Part shown: piece by piece, positions 45,826 to 54,353 of the stretch
Layout: each line of letters opens with the position of its first letter
How positions within the stretch are numbered: position 1 is the first letter of the stretch
Source of the DNA: Ferruginibacter sp.
GTDB lineage: Bacteria; Bacteroidota; Bacteroidia; Chitinophagales; Chitinophagaceae
Length of the DNA stretch: 60,943 nucleotides
Direction of reading: 5' to 3'
NCBI GenBank assembly: GCA_025362235.1
Contig: JANYGZ010000030.1
Span: 1 to 60,943, forward strand
The notes under the pieces: model-generated
Database searches by the model: none
What the model was told of the DNA's origin: nothing
Seen by the model: only the letters and a program-made list of their open reading frames with translations
Made by a program: the position numbers and the translations under genes

Positions 45826-46006
45826 TATTATTGTATGGCAGGAAGGGTTATTTTAAAAGTTAAAAAATTTATTAAATGTTAAATTTAGCTTTCTAAGGGT
45901 TTGTAAGATTTAGCATTGCGGTTGGTGAGGACACCAACCGCGGCACTCAGAATAACCGGCAAGGTATACATAAACCTGAAAGTATCATAGAACACTGCAT
46001 AAAAAA

Positions 46007-47074
46007 TTATGCATTTCTATTGCTGCAGTTTAAATCATCAAAAGCTGTTTCAAGACGCTTAATAAATGTTTCCTGTCCTTTGCGTAACCATACCCTTGGG
46101 TCGTAATGTTTTTTATTGGGCTTATCGCTTCCTTCGGGATTTCCCAATTGTCCCTGAAGATAGCCTTCATTCTTTTTGTAATTTATTAAAACGCCATCCC
46201 AAAATGCCCATTGCAAATCGGTGTCGATGTTCATTTTAATGGCACCATAACCAATGGCCTCCCTTATCTGGTGTTGCGGCGATCCGCTTCCACCATGAAA
46301 CACAAAGTAAACAGGTTTAGGGCCCGTTTTTAATTTGTTTTGAATATACACCTGGCTGTTATTTAAAATTTCTGGCCTTAGTTCTACATTGCCTGGTTTA
46401 TACACACCATGTACATTACCAAAAGCAGCAGCAACAGTAAACATTTTACCCACTTTACTTAATTCTGTATAGGAATATTCCACATGTTCTGGCTGTGTAT
46501 ATAATTTGTCATTTTCAATATCACTATTATCAACACCATCTTCCTCGCCACCGGTAACACCTAATTCAATTTCAATGCTCATGCCTAACGGAGCCATTCT
46601 TTTATAAAATTCTACCGAAGTGTGAATGTTTTCCTCAATAGGTTCTTCACTCAAATCTAACATGTGAGAACTAAACAGGGGTTGACCTTTTTCTTTATAA
46701 AAAACTTCTCCTGCATCAATTAATGCACTTATCCAGGGCAACCATTTTTTTGCAGCATGATCGGTATGCAGTACAACGGGTACACCATAGTGTTTGGCCA
46801 CATTATGTATATGTAATGCCCCGGAAATAGCGCCAGAAATATTTGCCTGTAATTTATCATTAGGCATTCCTTTGCCCGCAATAAATTGTGCGCCACCATT
46901 ACTAAATTGTATAATTACCGGGCTGTTAACTTTTGCGGCTGTTTCTAAAACACCGTTAATAGTGTCTGTGCCGATACAGTTTACTGCGGGCATCGCAAAT
47001 TGATTGTCTTTAGCATCATTATAAAGGGCTTCTAATTCTGCGCCGAATAATACGCCGGCTTTGTATTTACTCAT
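46007..47074 (-). CDS. fbaA: Class II fructose-bisphosphate aldolase
   Basis: I chose the ATG at 47074 (355 residues), as it gives the family start MSKYKAGVLFGAELEALYND. Zinc-binding VVLHTDHAAKKW and GVTGGEEDG, plus FVFHGGSGSP and MNIDTDLQWAFWDGVL, are class IIA motifs. It splits fructose 1,6-bisphosphate in glycolysis and runs in reverse in gluconeogenesis. A -7-like box TATTTTTG lies about 20 bases upstream. Confidence 0.95.
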   Translation of the reverse strand: MSKYKAGVLFGAELEALYNDAKDNQFAMPAVNCIGTDTINGVLETAAKVNSPVIIQFSNGGAQFIAGKGMPNDKLQANISGAISGALHIHNVAKHYGVPVVLHTDHAAKKWLPWISALIDAGEVFYKEKGQPLFSSHMLDLSEEPIEENIHTSVEFYKRMAPLGMSIEIELGVTGGEEDGVDNSDIENDKLYTQPEHVEYSYTELSKVGKMFTVAAAFGNVHGVYKPGNVELRPEILNNSQVYIQNKLKTGPKPVYFVFHGGSGSPQHQIREAIGYGAIKMNIDTDLQWAFWDGVLINYKKNEGYLQGQLGNPEGSDKPNKKHYDPRVWLRKGQETFIKRLETAFDDLNCSNRNA

Positions 47075-47269
47075 GTGAAGTTGTTTTTTTACAAAAATAA
47101 GTGAATTTGACTTTTGTTGTACGCTTATTTGAATTGAATTACAATTAACCAAAATGTAAGTGATAATATATTCTAACGGCTGCTTTAGCCAGTAGTGATT
47201 GTTGAAATATAAAATAATCCGACAATAACATTCACTCCCAGGCCTAAAATGGTAGGGGATAGTTTAAAA

Positions 47270-47297
47270 TAAAAAACTTCCACAATTAATGTGGAAG
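47270..47297 (-). terminator. Minus-strand intrinsic terminator with no gene upstream
   Basis: On the minus strand: CTTCCACA, loop TTAAT, TGTGGAAG, then TTTTTTATTTT. It has the form of a good terminator for a transcript coming from the 47.3-47.9 kb gap. That gap has no gene I can name, which suggests an unannotated transcript. It lies about 200 bases upstream of the fbaA start, so it would also block read-through into fbaA. Confidence 0.72.
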
Positions 47298-47957
47298 CCT
47301 TTTAAAAAATAGTTTTGAGGGGGTGCCTCTTCAGAAATGATTTAGTCCCGGTTTAGGTCTAATCGGTCTTTCTGTTTTACAACAGTTGTAAGGATAATTG
47401 GATGGTTTTGGTTTAGGATATTGTCTTGGTCTTTTTCTTCAGAATATTGGACTTAAAAATTATGTTCGGATCTGTAGTTTTCGTAATGCCCAAAGGCATT
47501 GAGGATATAGGATTTAAAAAGAAGTTGACTGATATTGGATTTAACTTTATTAGCTTTATCAGGATATTTGGATATATGATTGATAATTAATTTCTATCAA
47601 TCAACTTCTGATACAAAGATGCGGCACAAACTTGTCCTGTACAAGCGCATTATTGCTCTTTTATTTGTTTTGTGTAAATACTGGCCGTATCGTAATAATG
47701 TCAATATTGGGCACGTTGGTTTACTATTTTTGATAGGGTAAAAATACGTGCTGCTTAAATTTTTATATAGAATAGCATTATAAAATACTGGTTTATACAT
47801 GCTTTGTGGAGTTCATTTTTAATAAACGGATAAGTGAATTTATAAATAATTATGGAAAATATATAAGCAAAGCCTGGAAATATTATTATAATTCTACTGC
47901 TTCCGATAAGGTAAATTCAGGAATTAAATAAGATAAAATTGATAAATTTTTTTAAAG
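47298..47957. other. Gap with possible small minus-strand transcript
   Basis: No firm gene. On the minus strand one frame reads a Lys/Pro-rich segment, RPRQYPKPKPSNYPYNCCK and then RPIRPKPGLNHF, with a TGA near 47330, just before the terminator. It has no start codon in frame: stops are frequent upstream of about 47440. Another frame, KLIINHISKYPDKANKVKS ... LLFKSYILNAFG, also lacks an ATG. Either a decayed gene or a non-coding RNA could explain this. Confidence 0.35.
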
Positions 47958-48311
47958 ATGAAAAGCAATATTTCTTTTATTTTTTTATTTATAATTACGT
48001 TATTAATGGCAATAATAGTAGCCTTTTTTCGAGATAGGTTTTTATTTTTTTTACACGGTTTTGATATTAACCTAATAAACGATACAAAGGTAGAATCTTT
48101 TGTTGCTTACCAAAAAATTTATACGAGTAAAGCGATTATGATTTTTGCAGGCTTGGTTATAAGTATTGTTACATTGCTTTTCTCAAATAGAATTCTCTCT
48201 CAAAATCATAATTGGGGATTTAGATTTGTTTATTGGATTTGCTGGCTTTTTGTTGTCGTTTTCGCAATCAATTGCTTTTTCTTTTCAGTGCTTCCAAAGC
48301 GAATAATTTAA
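47958..48311 (+). CDS. Small three-helix membrane protein of unknown function
   Basis: 117 residues. Membrane helices at about 4-24, 58-76 and 90-112; a short loop with DINLINDTKVESFVAYQKIY lies between the first two. I do not recognise a family. A short, AT-rich leader precedes the ATG. It lies just upstream of a diverged repeat, and no neighbour gives a hint. Confidence 0.6.
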   Translation: MKSNISFIFLFIITLLMAIIVAFFRDRFLFFLHGFDINLINDTKVESFVAYQKIYTSKAIMIFAGLVISIVTLLFSNRILSQNHNWGFRFVYWICWLFVVVFAINCFFFSVLPKRII

Positions 48312-48321
48312 GTTATCCAAA

Positions 48322-48420
48322 TTATCTGTAGCGCTCCTCAGTTATGCTTAAGTTCGTTAAAAAATTAGCTGCCTACATCATCGCTTAAAAAAGAAAAAAT
48401 GTTGATTGCTGTCCGTAGTT
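48322..48420 (+). repeat. Diverged direct repeat, left copy
   Basis: Begins TTATCTGTAGCGCTC and ends with CTACATCATCGCTTAAAAAA, GAAAAAATG and the first arm of a REP-like hairpin. Its partner is at 49364-49445; the two flank the transposase remnant and a 124-residue gene. They are aligned over about 65 bases with gaps. Confidence 0.5.
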
Positions 48421-48436
48421 TGTAACTACGGACAGC
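48408..48436. repeat. REP-like hairpin
   Basis: GCTGTCCGTAGTT and AACTACGGACAGC form a perfect 13-base-pair stem around a three-base loop (TGT). It is about 70 bases upstream of a REP-associated tyrosine transposase remnant, where such hairpins are the recognised substrates. It may also serve as terminator for the gene at 47958, although a T-run is lacking. Confidence 0.75.
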
Positions 48437-48509
48437 TTATTATAGCTGCATCACAATAACTAAAAGCCAGGGGCTATTAAAACTACACTTGTACATTTAT
48501 AATAAAAAA

Positions 48510-48893
48510 ATGAGTACCGGTGGATATAAAATACGGGATAAAGAAGGAATGCATTTTATAACTTTTGCAGTAACAGAATGGGTAGATGTATTTACAAGAA
48601 GAGAATACCGGGATATTGTTCTGGACAGCGTCAGGCATTGTCAAAAAGAAAAAGGTTTGGTTATACATGCATGGTGCATCATAAGCAACCACCTGCATCT
48701 TGTGATAAGTGCAGTAAATAATGATACAAGTGATATTCTGCGTGACTTTAAAAAATTTACCAGCAAACAAATAATAAAGGCAATACTGGATCATCCCGGC
48801 GAAAGTCGTAAGGAATGGATGATTAAAATATTCAGCGAAGCAGGAACAAAAAACAGGATAGCTATCAACATTATATCATTGATGATCCAGTAA
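48510..48893 (+). pseudogene. REP-associated tyrosine transposase, 3'-truncated
   Basis: 127 residues from the ATG at 48510. GMHFITFAVTEWVDVFTRR, then the metal-binding HUH motif ISNHLHLVI at about residue 60, and ILRDFKKFTSKQI are typical of RAYT/IS200-like enzymes. Complete relatives are about 180 residues and continue with a QFWQQDNHP and NYIHENPV part. Here the protein ends abruptly after AGTKNRIAIN in an unrelated frame, so a deletion or shift removed that part. It is therefore probably inactive. Confidence 0.75.
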
Positions 48894-48949
48894 GCGGCAA
48901 CTCTAAAGATAGCTGTGAGAGCTGTTACTAAAATGATAAAATAAATAAT

Positions 48950-49324
48950 ATGGAAAAGCAAATAAAAGATTCAATTGAAAAAATAATGCATCTTTCGTAT
49001 GATTATCGTACTCGGAGAAATGTGTCGCCACTTACTTTATTAAAAGAATCGGGTTATGTTGAATTGCACAGACAAATTAACGAAGAAGAAATAGCAGCTA
49101 TGTTGAATCTGCATCCACATTTAGTTAACGAATGGCTGGTTTGGTCGGAAAATAAGCGAACCGGTGACCGTGTTTGGACTTTTTCAAAATTTGAAGATGG
49201 TGGTTATCTTGTTGGGTATTCAACTCAAAGTAAAGAATCTGAAGAAATTAATACAACAGATGAATTTAAAGCTTGTGCAGCTTTTATAAAACGAGAGGCT
49301 GAAGCGTTAAGAAAATTTGTATAA
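48950..49324 (+). CDS. Soluble protein of unknown function, 124 residues
   Basis: No signal peptide and no membrane helix. It is rich in charged residues, and predicted to be an alpha/beta protein. Recognisable pieces are YRTRRNVSPLTLLKESGYVE, LNLHPHLVNEWLVWSENKR and FEDGGYLVGYSTQ. I do not recognise the family. It lies 56 bases after the transposase remnant and before the right direct repeat, so it could be cargo moved by the element, or a plain chromosomal gene. Confidence 0.6.
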   Translation: MEKQIKDSIEKIMHLSYDYRTRRNVSPLTLLKESGYVELHRQINEEEIAAMLNLHPHLVNEWLVWSENKRTGDRVWTFSKFEDGGYLVGYSTQSKESEEINTTDEFKACAAFIKREAEALRKFV

Positions 49325-49363
49325 ATAAAGTTAAGGGGTTAAATTATCAAGTATTCCTGTTCG

Positions 49364-49445
49364 GTTATCCGTAGCGGTCGCTAAAATAAACTACCTGCAT
49401 CATTGCCAAAAAAAAGGGAAAAAATGAAGGCTATCTGTAATTTTT
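49364..49445 (+). repeat. Diverged direct repeat, right copy
   Basis: TTATCCGTAGCGGTC, then CTACCTGCATCATTGCC, AAAAAAAAGGGAAAAAATG and CTATCTGTAATTTTT. It matches the left copy (48322-48420) in order and in most bases, but its hairpin arm is degraded to CTATCTGTAATT. Confidence 0.5.
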
Positions 49446-49465
49446 AAATGTTGTACAAGTTTTTT

Positions 49466-51370
49466 TCATTTTACTATCATTACCATACCCACCAATACTT
49501 TATTACCATTTTTTAAATCTACTGTATAACTATAAGCGCCTACAGGTTGCAGCGATCCTTTAAATCTTCCATCCCACTCTTTTGTATTGCCTTTGCCATA
49601 AAATACCAATTGCCCAAACCTGTTGTAAACCTTTACTTCTGCTAAAGGAAATGCTGTTAATGAAGGAATATTCCAGGTATCGTTCAGCCTGTCATTGTTA
49701 GGGGAAAAAGCATTTGGGATATAGATGGCCTTATAATATTTTACCTGCACCGTATCGGTAGCTTCACCACATCCATCATTGGATACTGCATGTAAAACAT
49801 AAGCAATATCAAAAGGCGGTGATACCTGTGGAGTTAAAATTCCATTGGGGAATAAAAAAAGATCGGGTGTCCAGTAAAAAGAAATATTGGGGCCTGTTGC
49901 CTGCCCCTGCAGTGTAGCAGACTGATTGCCAACAACTGCTTTATCAGGCCCGGCATTTGCAGAAGGCCGCACCTGCACGTTTACCAAAACAGAATCTGCA
50001 TTACTGCATGTTCCATTGCTTACTGTAAGAATATATAATGTAGTGGTAACCGGCGAAGCCAGGGGCGTAAGACTGTTTGGATTTGATAAACCCTCTGCAG
50101 GCGACCATGACAAGGATACAACATTGGCAGTGCTTCCCTGCAATACAATGCTTGCCCCTTCGCATACATTCACGTCATCGCCTGCATCTGCTGCAGGGGT
50201 TTTATTAATCAACACACCAGTAGAATCATTGTTGATACATCCCTTGGCCGAAGTAACGGTTACATAATATTTCCCACTGTTGCCTGCAGATACATTTGTA
50301 ATAACAGGGGACTGATTATTGCTGGTATAATTTCCGGGGCCCGTCCATAAATACACAGCGCCATTAGCAGCCGTAAGTGTAACGCTTGTGCCTTCACATG
50401 CAGGGCCATTATTAGATGCAGCAGCTACAGGCAGCGGATCAACTGTCAGTACAAATGGCTGTGATGCAATCCTACAGGTGGGCAAAAAAATATTACTGCC
50501 CTCTGCCACAGCAAGCCTAAAAAAATAATTACCCGGTACTGCAGGTGGCGCTATGGTATAAGTAGTGCCAGTTGCCCCGGGTATATCTGCCCAGCTAATG
50601 TTGTCGATACTTTTTTGCCATTGATAAGATGGATTCGTATAGCCCCCAACCACTGAACTGCTAAATGTAATGGGGGCGGTATATCCTGTGCAAATAGTTT
50701 TACTGTTTAAAGTGCCCCCAATGTTTACTGCTACTTTTGGTCCGCAGGGGCGAAAAGTAATATCATCCAGGGCAAGGTCATTGCCATCGCCGCCAGCAGC
50801 ATTATTGGTCATTCGTAAAACAATATCAGCTACTGTGGTGGTAAAATAAAAACCATACTGCCTCCACATGGCAACTGATTCAGGGGGCACATCACCAGAA
50901 TTATAACTCTGTAAAACCTGGCCGGCAGTGGTTTCAATTTTAAAAGTAATGTTGGGCCGTATGCCTTGCTGTATGTTTTTCATATTCAGCATCCAGGCTG
51001 CAAACTCATAGGTGGTATTTGCACAAAGGCCCTTTACTGTATCCACATAAAAATCACTGGGTTCAAAAGAGGCATCCACCAGCATAAAGTATCCATTGGT
51101 ATTTCCGGTATGGTCTTTTGGCAACACATGCCAGGCATAATTACACTCGATGCCGCTATTGAGTACGGTATAATATCCATTAACGGGGCAGGCATTGGTT
51201 ACATAATTATAATTGGTGGCAGCAGCAGGTAAAGGGGGGCCAGGATTAGGGCCAGCTCCAAACGTGATGTTCACTACAGGATCGCCAAGGCTGCCATTAC
51301 ATAACTGGGCACTTACACCAATGCTGGTTAATATCCCGGCTAACAGTAATACACACTTTCTAATAATCAT
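49466..51370 (-). CDS. T9SS-secreted protein with gliding C-terminal (CHU_C) domain
   Basis: 634 residues. Signal peptide MIIRKCVLLLAGILTSIGVSAQ. An N-terminal domain of about 180 residues looks like a carbohydrate- or ligand-binding beta sandwich (SFEPSDFYVDTVKGLCANTTY, GGDGNDLALDDITFRPCG). Ig/PKD-like repeats follow (YQWQKSIDNISWADIPG and similar). The C-terminal sorting domain is typical: YIPNAFSPNNDRLNDTW, VKVYNRFGQLVF, WDGRFKG and PVGAYSYTVDLKNG. Such proteins go through the type IX system to the surface. The cargo role, adhesion or binding, is inferred. Confidence 0.9.
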   Translation of the reverse strand: MIIRKCVLLLAGILTSIGVSAQLCNGSLGDPVVNITFGAGPNPGPPLPAAATNYNYVTNACPVNGYYTVLNSGIECNYAWHVLPKDHTGNTNGYFMLVDASFEPSDFYVDTVKGLCANTTYEFAAWMLNMKNIQQGIRPNITFKIETTAGQVLQSYNSGDVPPESVAMWRQYGFYFTTTVADIVLRMTNNAAGGDGNDLALDDITFRPCGPKVAVNIGGTLNSKTICTGYTAPITFSSSVVGGYTNPSYQWQKSIDNISWADIPGATGTTYTIAPPAVPGNYFFRLAVAEGSNIFLPTCRIASQPFVLTVDPLPVAAASNNGPACEGTSVTLTAANGAVYLWTGPGNYTSNNQSPVITNVSAGNSGKYYVTVTSAKGCINNDSTGVLINKTPAADAGDDVNVCEGASIVLQGSTANVVSLSWSPAEGLSNPNSLTPLASPVTTTLYILTVSNGTCSNADSVLVNVQVRPSANAGPDKAVVGNQSATLQGQATGPNISFYWTPDLFLFPNGILTPQVSPPFDIAYVLHAVSNDGCGEATDTVQVKYYKAIYIPNAFSPNNDRLNDTWNIPSLTAFPLAEVKVYNRFGQLVFYGKGNTKEWDGRFKGSLQPVGAYSYTVDLKNGNKVLVGMVMIVK

Positions 51371-52244
51371 CCTTTAATAAAAATTAAGAAGTGTCGAAAA
51401 TACACTATTAACCCAATCAGTTTACAAAAACAAAAAAATAATCTTCATGCCTAGGTTTGAATCCCATCGAACCGAAACACCAAATGGTTCGGGGGTACAC
51501 CGGCCATGGCAGAAGATTTATAAAATTGAGGTTGTTGTAGAAGCTGTTTGAGTTAATTATTTTTGACATCAGCAGTTGCAACCTGTAGCATCATCGTTGT
51601 GTCACTCACTTTTACGGCAAACCTTTTTGGCTTCTTGTAATTTTTTATAAAGCGTCATTATATATATTTTCTTGCAGGTTGCTTTTTAAAGATGTTGAAG
51701 GTAATAAATAAAAGTTGTGTATTACAATGAAGGCTATTAGGTTCAGCTGCAACTGGAAATTTCAATTTGTGTTAGCGAAAAATAGTTTACGCAAAAGAAA
51801 ATAAACATAATTGTAAATATATAAGAGGGCGTTTTTTAAATACGGATTGAATGGACTAATAAAATAATAGGAGACAGGTATAAAAATTCTACAGTCAAGT
51901 GTTTGCTATATCACAAAATTCAATTCATCTTCTGTAAGTGTTTCATTGCGCAGGGCAATATTTATGGACAGTTCCTTTCTCGAAAGAATTTGTTCTTCAA
52001 ATCTTAATGCCAGTTCTTCATAGGTTTTATAAGTAGCGTCTTTATTAATCATACCGAAGGATGGGTTATTGTGTAAATATAACTAATTGAGTAATATTTT
52101 ATATGCCTTTATTCTTGTAACGATAGCCTTGCCATTTCCACGCTGTGAAGTTTCAGTTAAATATTTTTTTTTAATTCATTGCATATAGCAGTTTTATTTA
52201 ACCTAATTTTATTTTTATAACTGCTAAAAACAGTACGCAAAAAA
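51371..52244. other. Long gap with one small open frame
   Basis: Apart from the 48-residue frame at 51906-52052, I see nothing coding. A T-arm-like run GGTTTGAATCCC occurs near 51454, next to a small inverted repeat GAACC / GGTTC, but there is no acceptor or anticodon arm. The zwf ATG at 52245 is preceded by an A-rich leader. Confidence 0.5.
51906..52052 (-). CDS. Small acidic protein, 48 residues
   Basis: From the ATG at 52052 to the TAG at 51908-51906, the frame reads MINKDATYKTYEELALRFEE, then QILSRKELSINIALRNETLT and EDELNFVI. The codon use and helix-like amphipathic pattern look like a real small protein, and no frame stop interrupts it. I do not recognise a family. It could be a stand-alone helical protein or the C-terminal remnant of a longer gene. 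Confidence 0.42.
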   Translation of the reverse strand: MINKDATYKTYEELALRFEEQILSRKELSINIALRNETLTEDELNFVI

Positions 52245-53747
52245 ATGAGCACCAAAAAAAAATACCCCGCAGCCATTACTATTTTTGGCGCCAAAGGCGA
52301 TCTTACCCGTCGTAAATTAATACCCGCAATTTTTAATCTTTTTTTAGGAAACCACCTGCCAGAAACCTTTAGCATTTTTTGTGTAGATTTTATATCCCTT
52401 GATGAGAAGGAATTTAAAAATGATTTACTGGCAGGTGTAAATGAATTTAGCCGCAACGGCAAAGCAGACGATGCAGTATGGCAGGCATTTGCCAGCAGGC
52501 TCCATTATATTTCCGGCGATTTCTTAAAAGCAGAAACTTATCTTTCACTTAAAGAAAAACTGGAGCAATTTGATACAGCAAATAAACAGCGGGGCAACCG
52601 TATGTTTTATTATGCCGTGGCACCGCGTTTTATTGAAACCATCTCTGACGGCTTATACAAACATGGGCTCTGCAACCAGGACAGGCTTGACCGTATAGTA
52701 ATAGAAAAACCATTTGGTGTTGATTTGCTGAGTGCCCAAAAACTAAATCGTTTTCTCCGTAAACGGTTTGCTGAAAAACAGATTTATCGTATTGATCACT
52801 ACCTTGGTAAAGAGACCGTGCAAAATATTATGGCCTTCCGCTTTGCCAATTATGTTTTTGAACCATTGTGGAACAATCAATACATAGACCATGTACAGAT
52901 AAGCGTTGCAGAAGAAGTAAGTGTTGGTAAACGCGGCGGCTATTATGATGCAAGCGGTGCTTTAAGGGATATGATTCAAAATCACCTGTTGCAATTGCTT
53001 TGTGTTACAGCCATGGAATGTCCCCCACGCTACGATGCAGAAACCATACGTGATGCAAAGGCCAGCCTGCTTAAAAATATCCGGCACTATACAACTGCAC
53101 AGGTATTTAAAAATATTATCCGTGGCCAGTACAAAGCGGGCACATTAAATAATACACCTCAACCGGCTTACCGTAAAGAAGAGCATGTGGCTTCATCATC
53201 CACCACAGAAACATTTGTGGCGGCAAAACTTTTTATAGATAACAAACGGTGGCAGGGAGTTCCCTTTTTTTTACGTACAGGCAAATGCCTCCCGAAACAA
53301 TCATCGGTTATTGTGATACAGTTTAAAGATTCACCCTATAAAATTTTTAAAGATGATATTATGCCCAACCGGTTAATCATCAGCATACAGCCCGAACTGG
53401 AAATAAGTTTATTATTTGAAAGTAAAGTGCCCGGCCTGCAAATGAAATTAAAACCGGTTGAAATGGATTTTACTTATAAAGACTCTTACAACGAAGCAAT
53501 ACCTGAAGCATATGAAGCATTGTTATTAGATGTACTGATTGGCGATGCAACACTATTTATGCGTGCCGACCAGGTAGAAGCGGCGTGGAAAGTGGTAATG
53601 CCAATAATCAATACATGGAGAAAATACCCGGCCAAACAATTGCATCTATACAAAGCCGGTAGCTGGGGGCCAACCGCTGCAAAAGAATTATTGAAACCAA
53701 ATGTAAAAGACTGGGTCCTGCTGCAGAACCCGGAAGCAATAAAATAA
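52245..53747 (+). CDS. zwf: Glucose-6-phosphate 1-dehydrogenase
   Basis: 500 residues. NADP-binding start ITIFGAKGDLTRRKLIPAIFN. The substrate site RIDHYLGKETVQNIMAFRFAN holds the catalytic His. Later parts VIEKPFGVDL and WQGVPFFLRTGKCLP are typical. It makes 6-phosphogluconolactone and NADPH in the cytoplasm. In many Bacteroidota it is next to gnd and pgl; here it stands alone, with a long gap behind it. Confidence 0.96.
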   Translation: MSTKKKYPAAITIFGAKGDLTRRKLIPAIFNLFLGNHLPETFSIFCVDFISLDEKEFKNDLLAGVNEFSRNGKADDAVWQAFASRLHYISGDFLKAETYLSLKEKLEQFDTANKQRGNRMFYYAVAPRFIETISDGLYKHGLCNQDRLDRIVIEKPFGVDLLSAQKLNRFLRKRFAEKQIYRIDHYLGKETVQNIMAFRFANYVFEPLWNNQYIDHVQISVAEEVSVGKRGGYYDASGALRDMIQNHLLQLLCVTAMECPPRYDAETIRDAKASLLKNIRHYTTAQVFKNIIRGQYKAGTLNNTPQPAYRKEEHVASSSTTETFVAAKLFIDNKRWQGVPFFLRTGKCLPKQSSVIVIQFKDSPYKIFKDDIMPNRLIISIQPELEISLLFESKVPGLQMKLKPVEMDFTYKDSYNEAIPEAYEALLLDVLIGDATLFMRADQVEAAWKVVMPIINTWRKYPAKQLHLYKAGSWGPTAAKELLKPNVKDWVLLQNPEAIK

Positions 53748-54353
53748 TGCTAAGTAACGATTGGGTAACACCTGCAAATATTTCGAAGTATAATCGAAAG
53801 CACTACTAAAAATAAAGTTGATGGTTGTTAATTTAATTGTTCTACGGCAATACAAAATAATTAATGGGTATTACTGATAAAAATTTACTGTAGCGGATAT
53901 ATTTTGGTACATTCAGTGGTTTGTAAAAAAAACAATTAAATGATAATGACGGAAATTTTTTAAATAGTAACTATAGAATTAATTCTACAAGGCAAAAAAT
54001 TACATTACTTTAATATTGCACAATTAAAAGTACTATCCAGGTTTTGTGTTTAATGGCTGGGTTATGAAAAATGGCGCAGTAAACTTATTACCTTGTTCTT
54101 TAGATTAAAATAGTTGTATACAGCAGAAATGCTGCAACCATTCTTAAGTGAAAAATGTGGTGTTATCATCTCACAACTTGTATTTTTCTGTACAATATCC
54201 CGATAGCCGCAGCTAATATCCAATAAAAAATAAGGCACACTTGTTACCAAAAGCAATTATTGCAATTGTAGACTGGTTTGAATTATTTTTTAAAGTAAAA
54301 ATTTCCTTATTTATATTTAGTAAAACTATCTTTTAAACAAAAAAAAATCTTCA
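53748..54353. other. Gap without a recognisable gene, 606 bases
   Basis: Very AT-rich. A minus-strand frame of 64 codons (54256-54062) begins with a hydrophobic run MLLVTSVPYFLLDISCGYRD but has no support. No clear terminator or promoter box is visible near the sulfatase start. Confidence 0.4.

Noticed and set aside
47600..47800. A 67-codon minus-strand frame in the gap
   Set aside because: No start signal, no hydrophobic or conserved pattern, and it does not lead to the terminator at 47270 in a sensible way.
51450..51495. A tRNA T-arm-like sequence GGTTTGAATCCC next to a small inverted repeat
   Set aside because: There is no acceptor stem, D-arm or anticodon arm in the right position on either strand.
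54062..54256. A 64-codon minus-strand frame before the sulfatase
   Set aside because: AT-rich sequence with no terminator, no family and no promoter; chance frames of this length are expected here.
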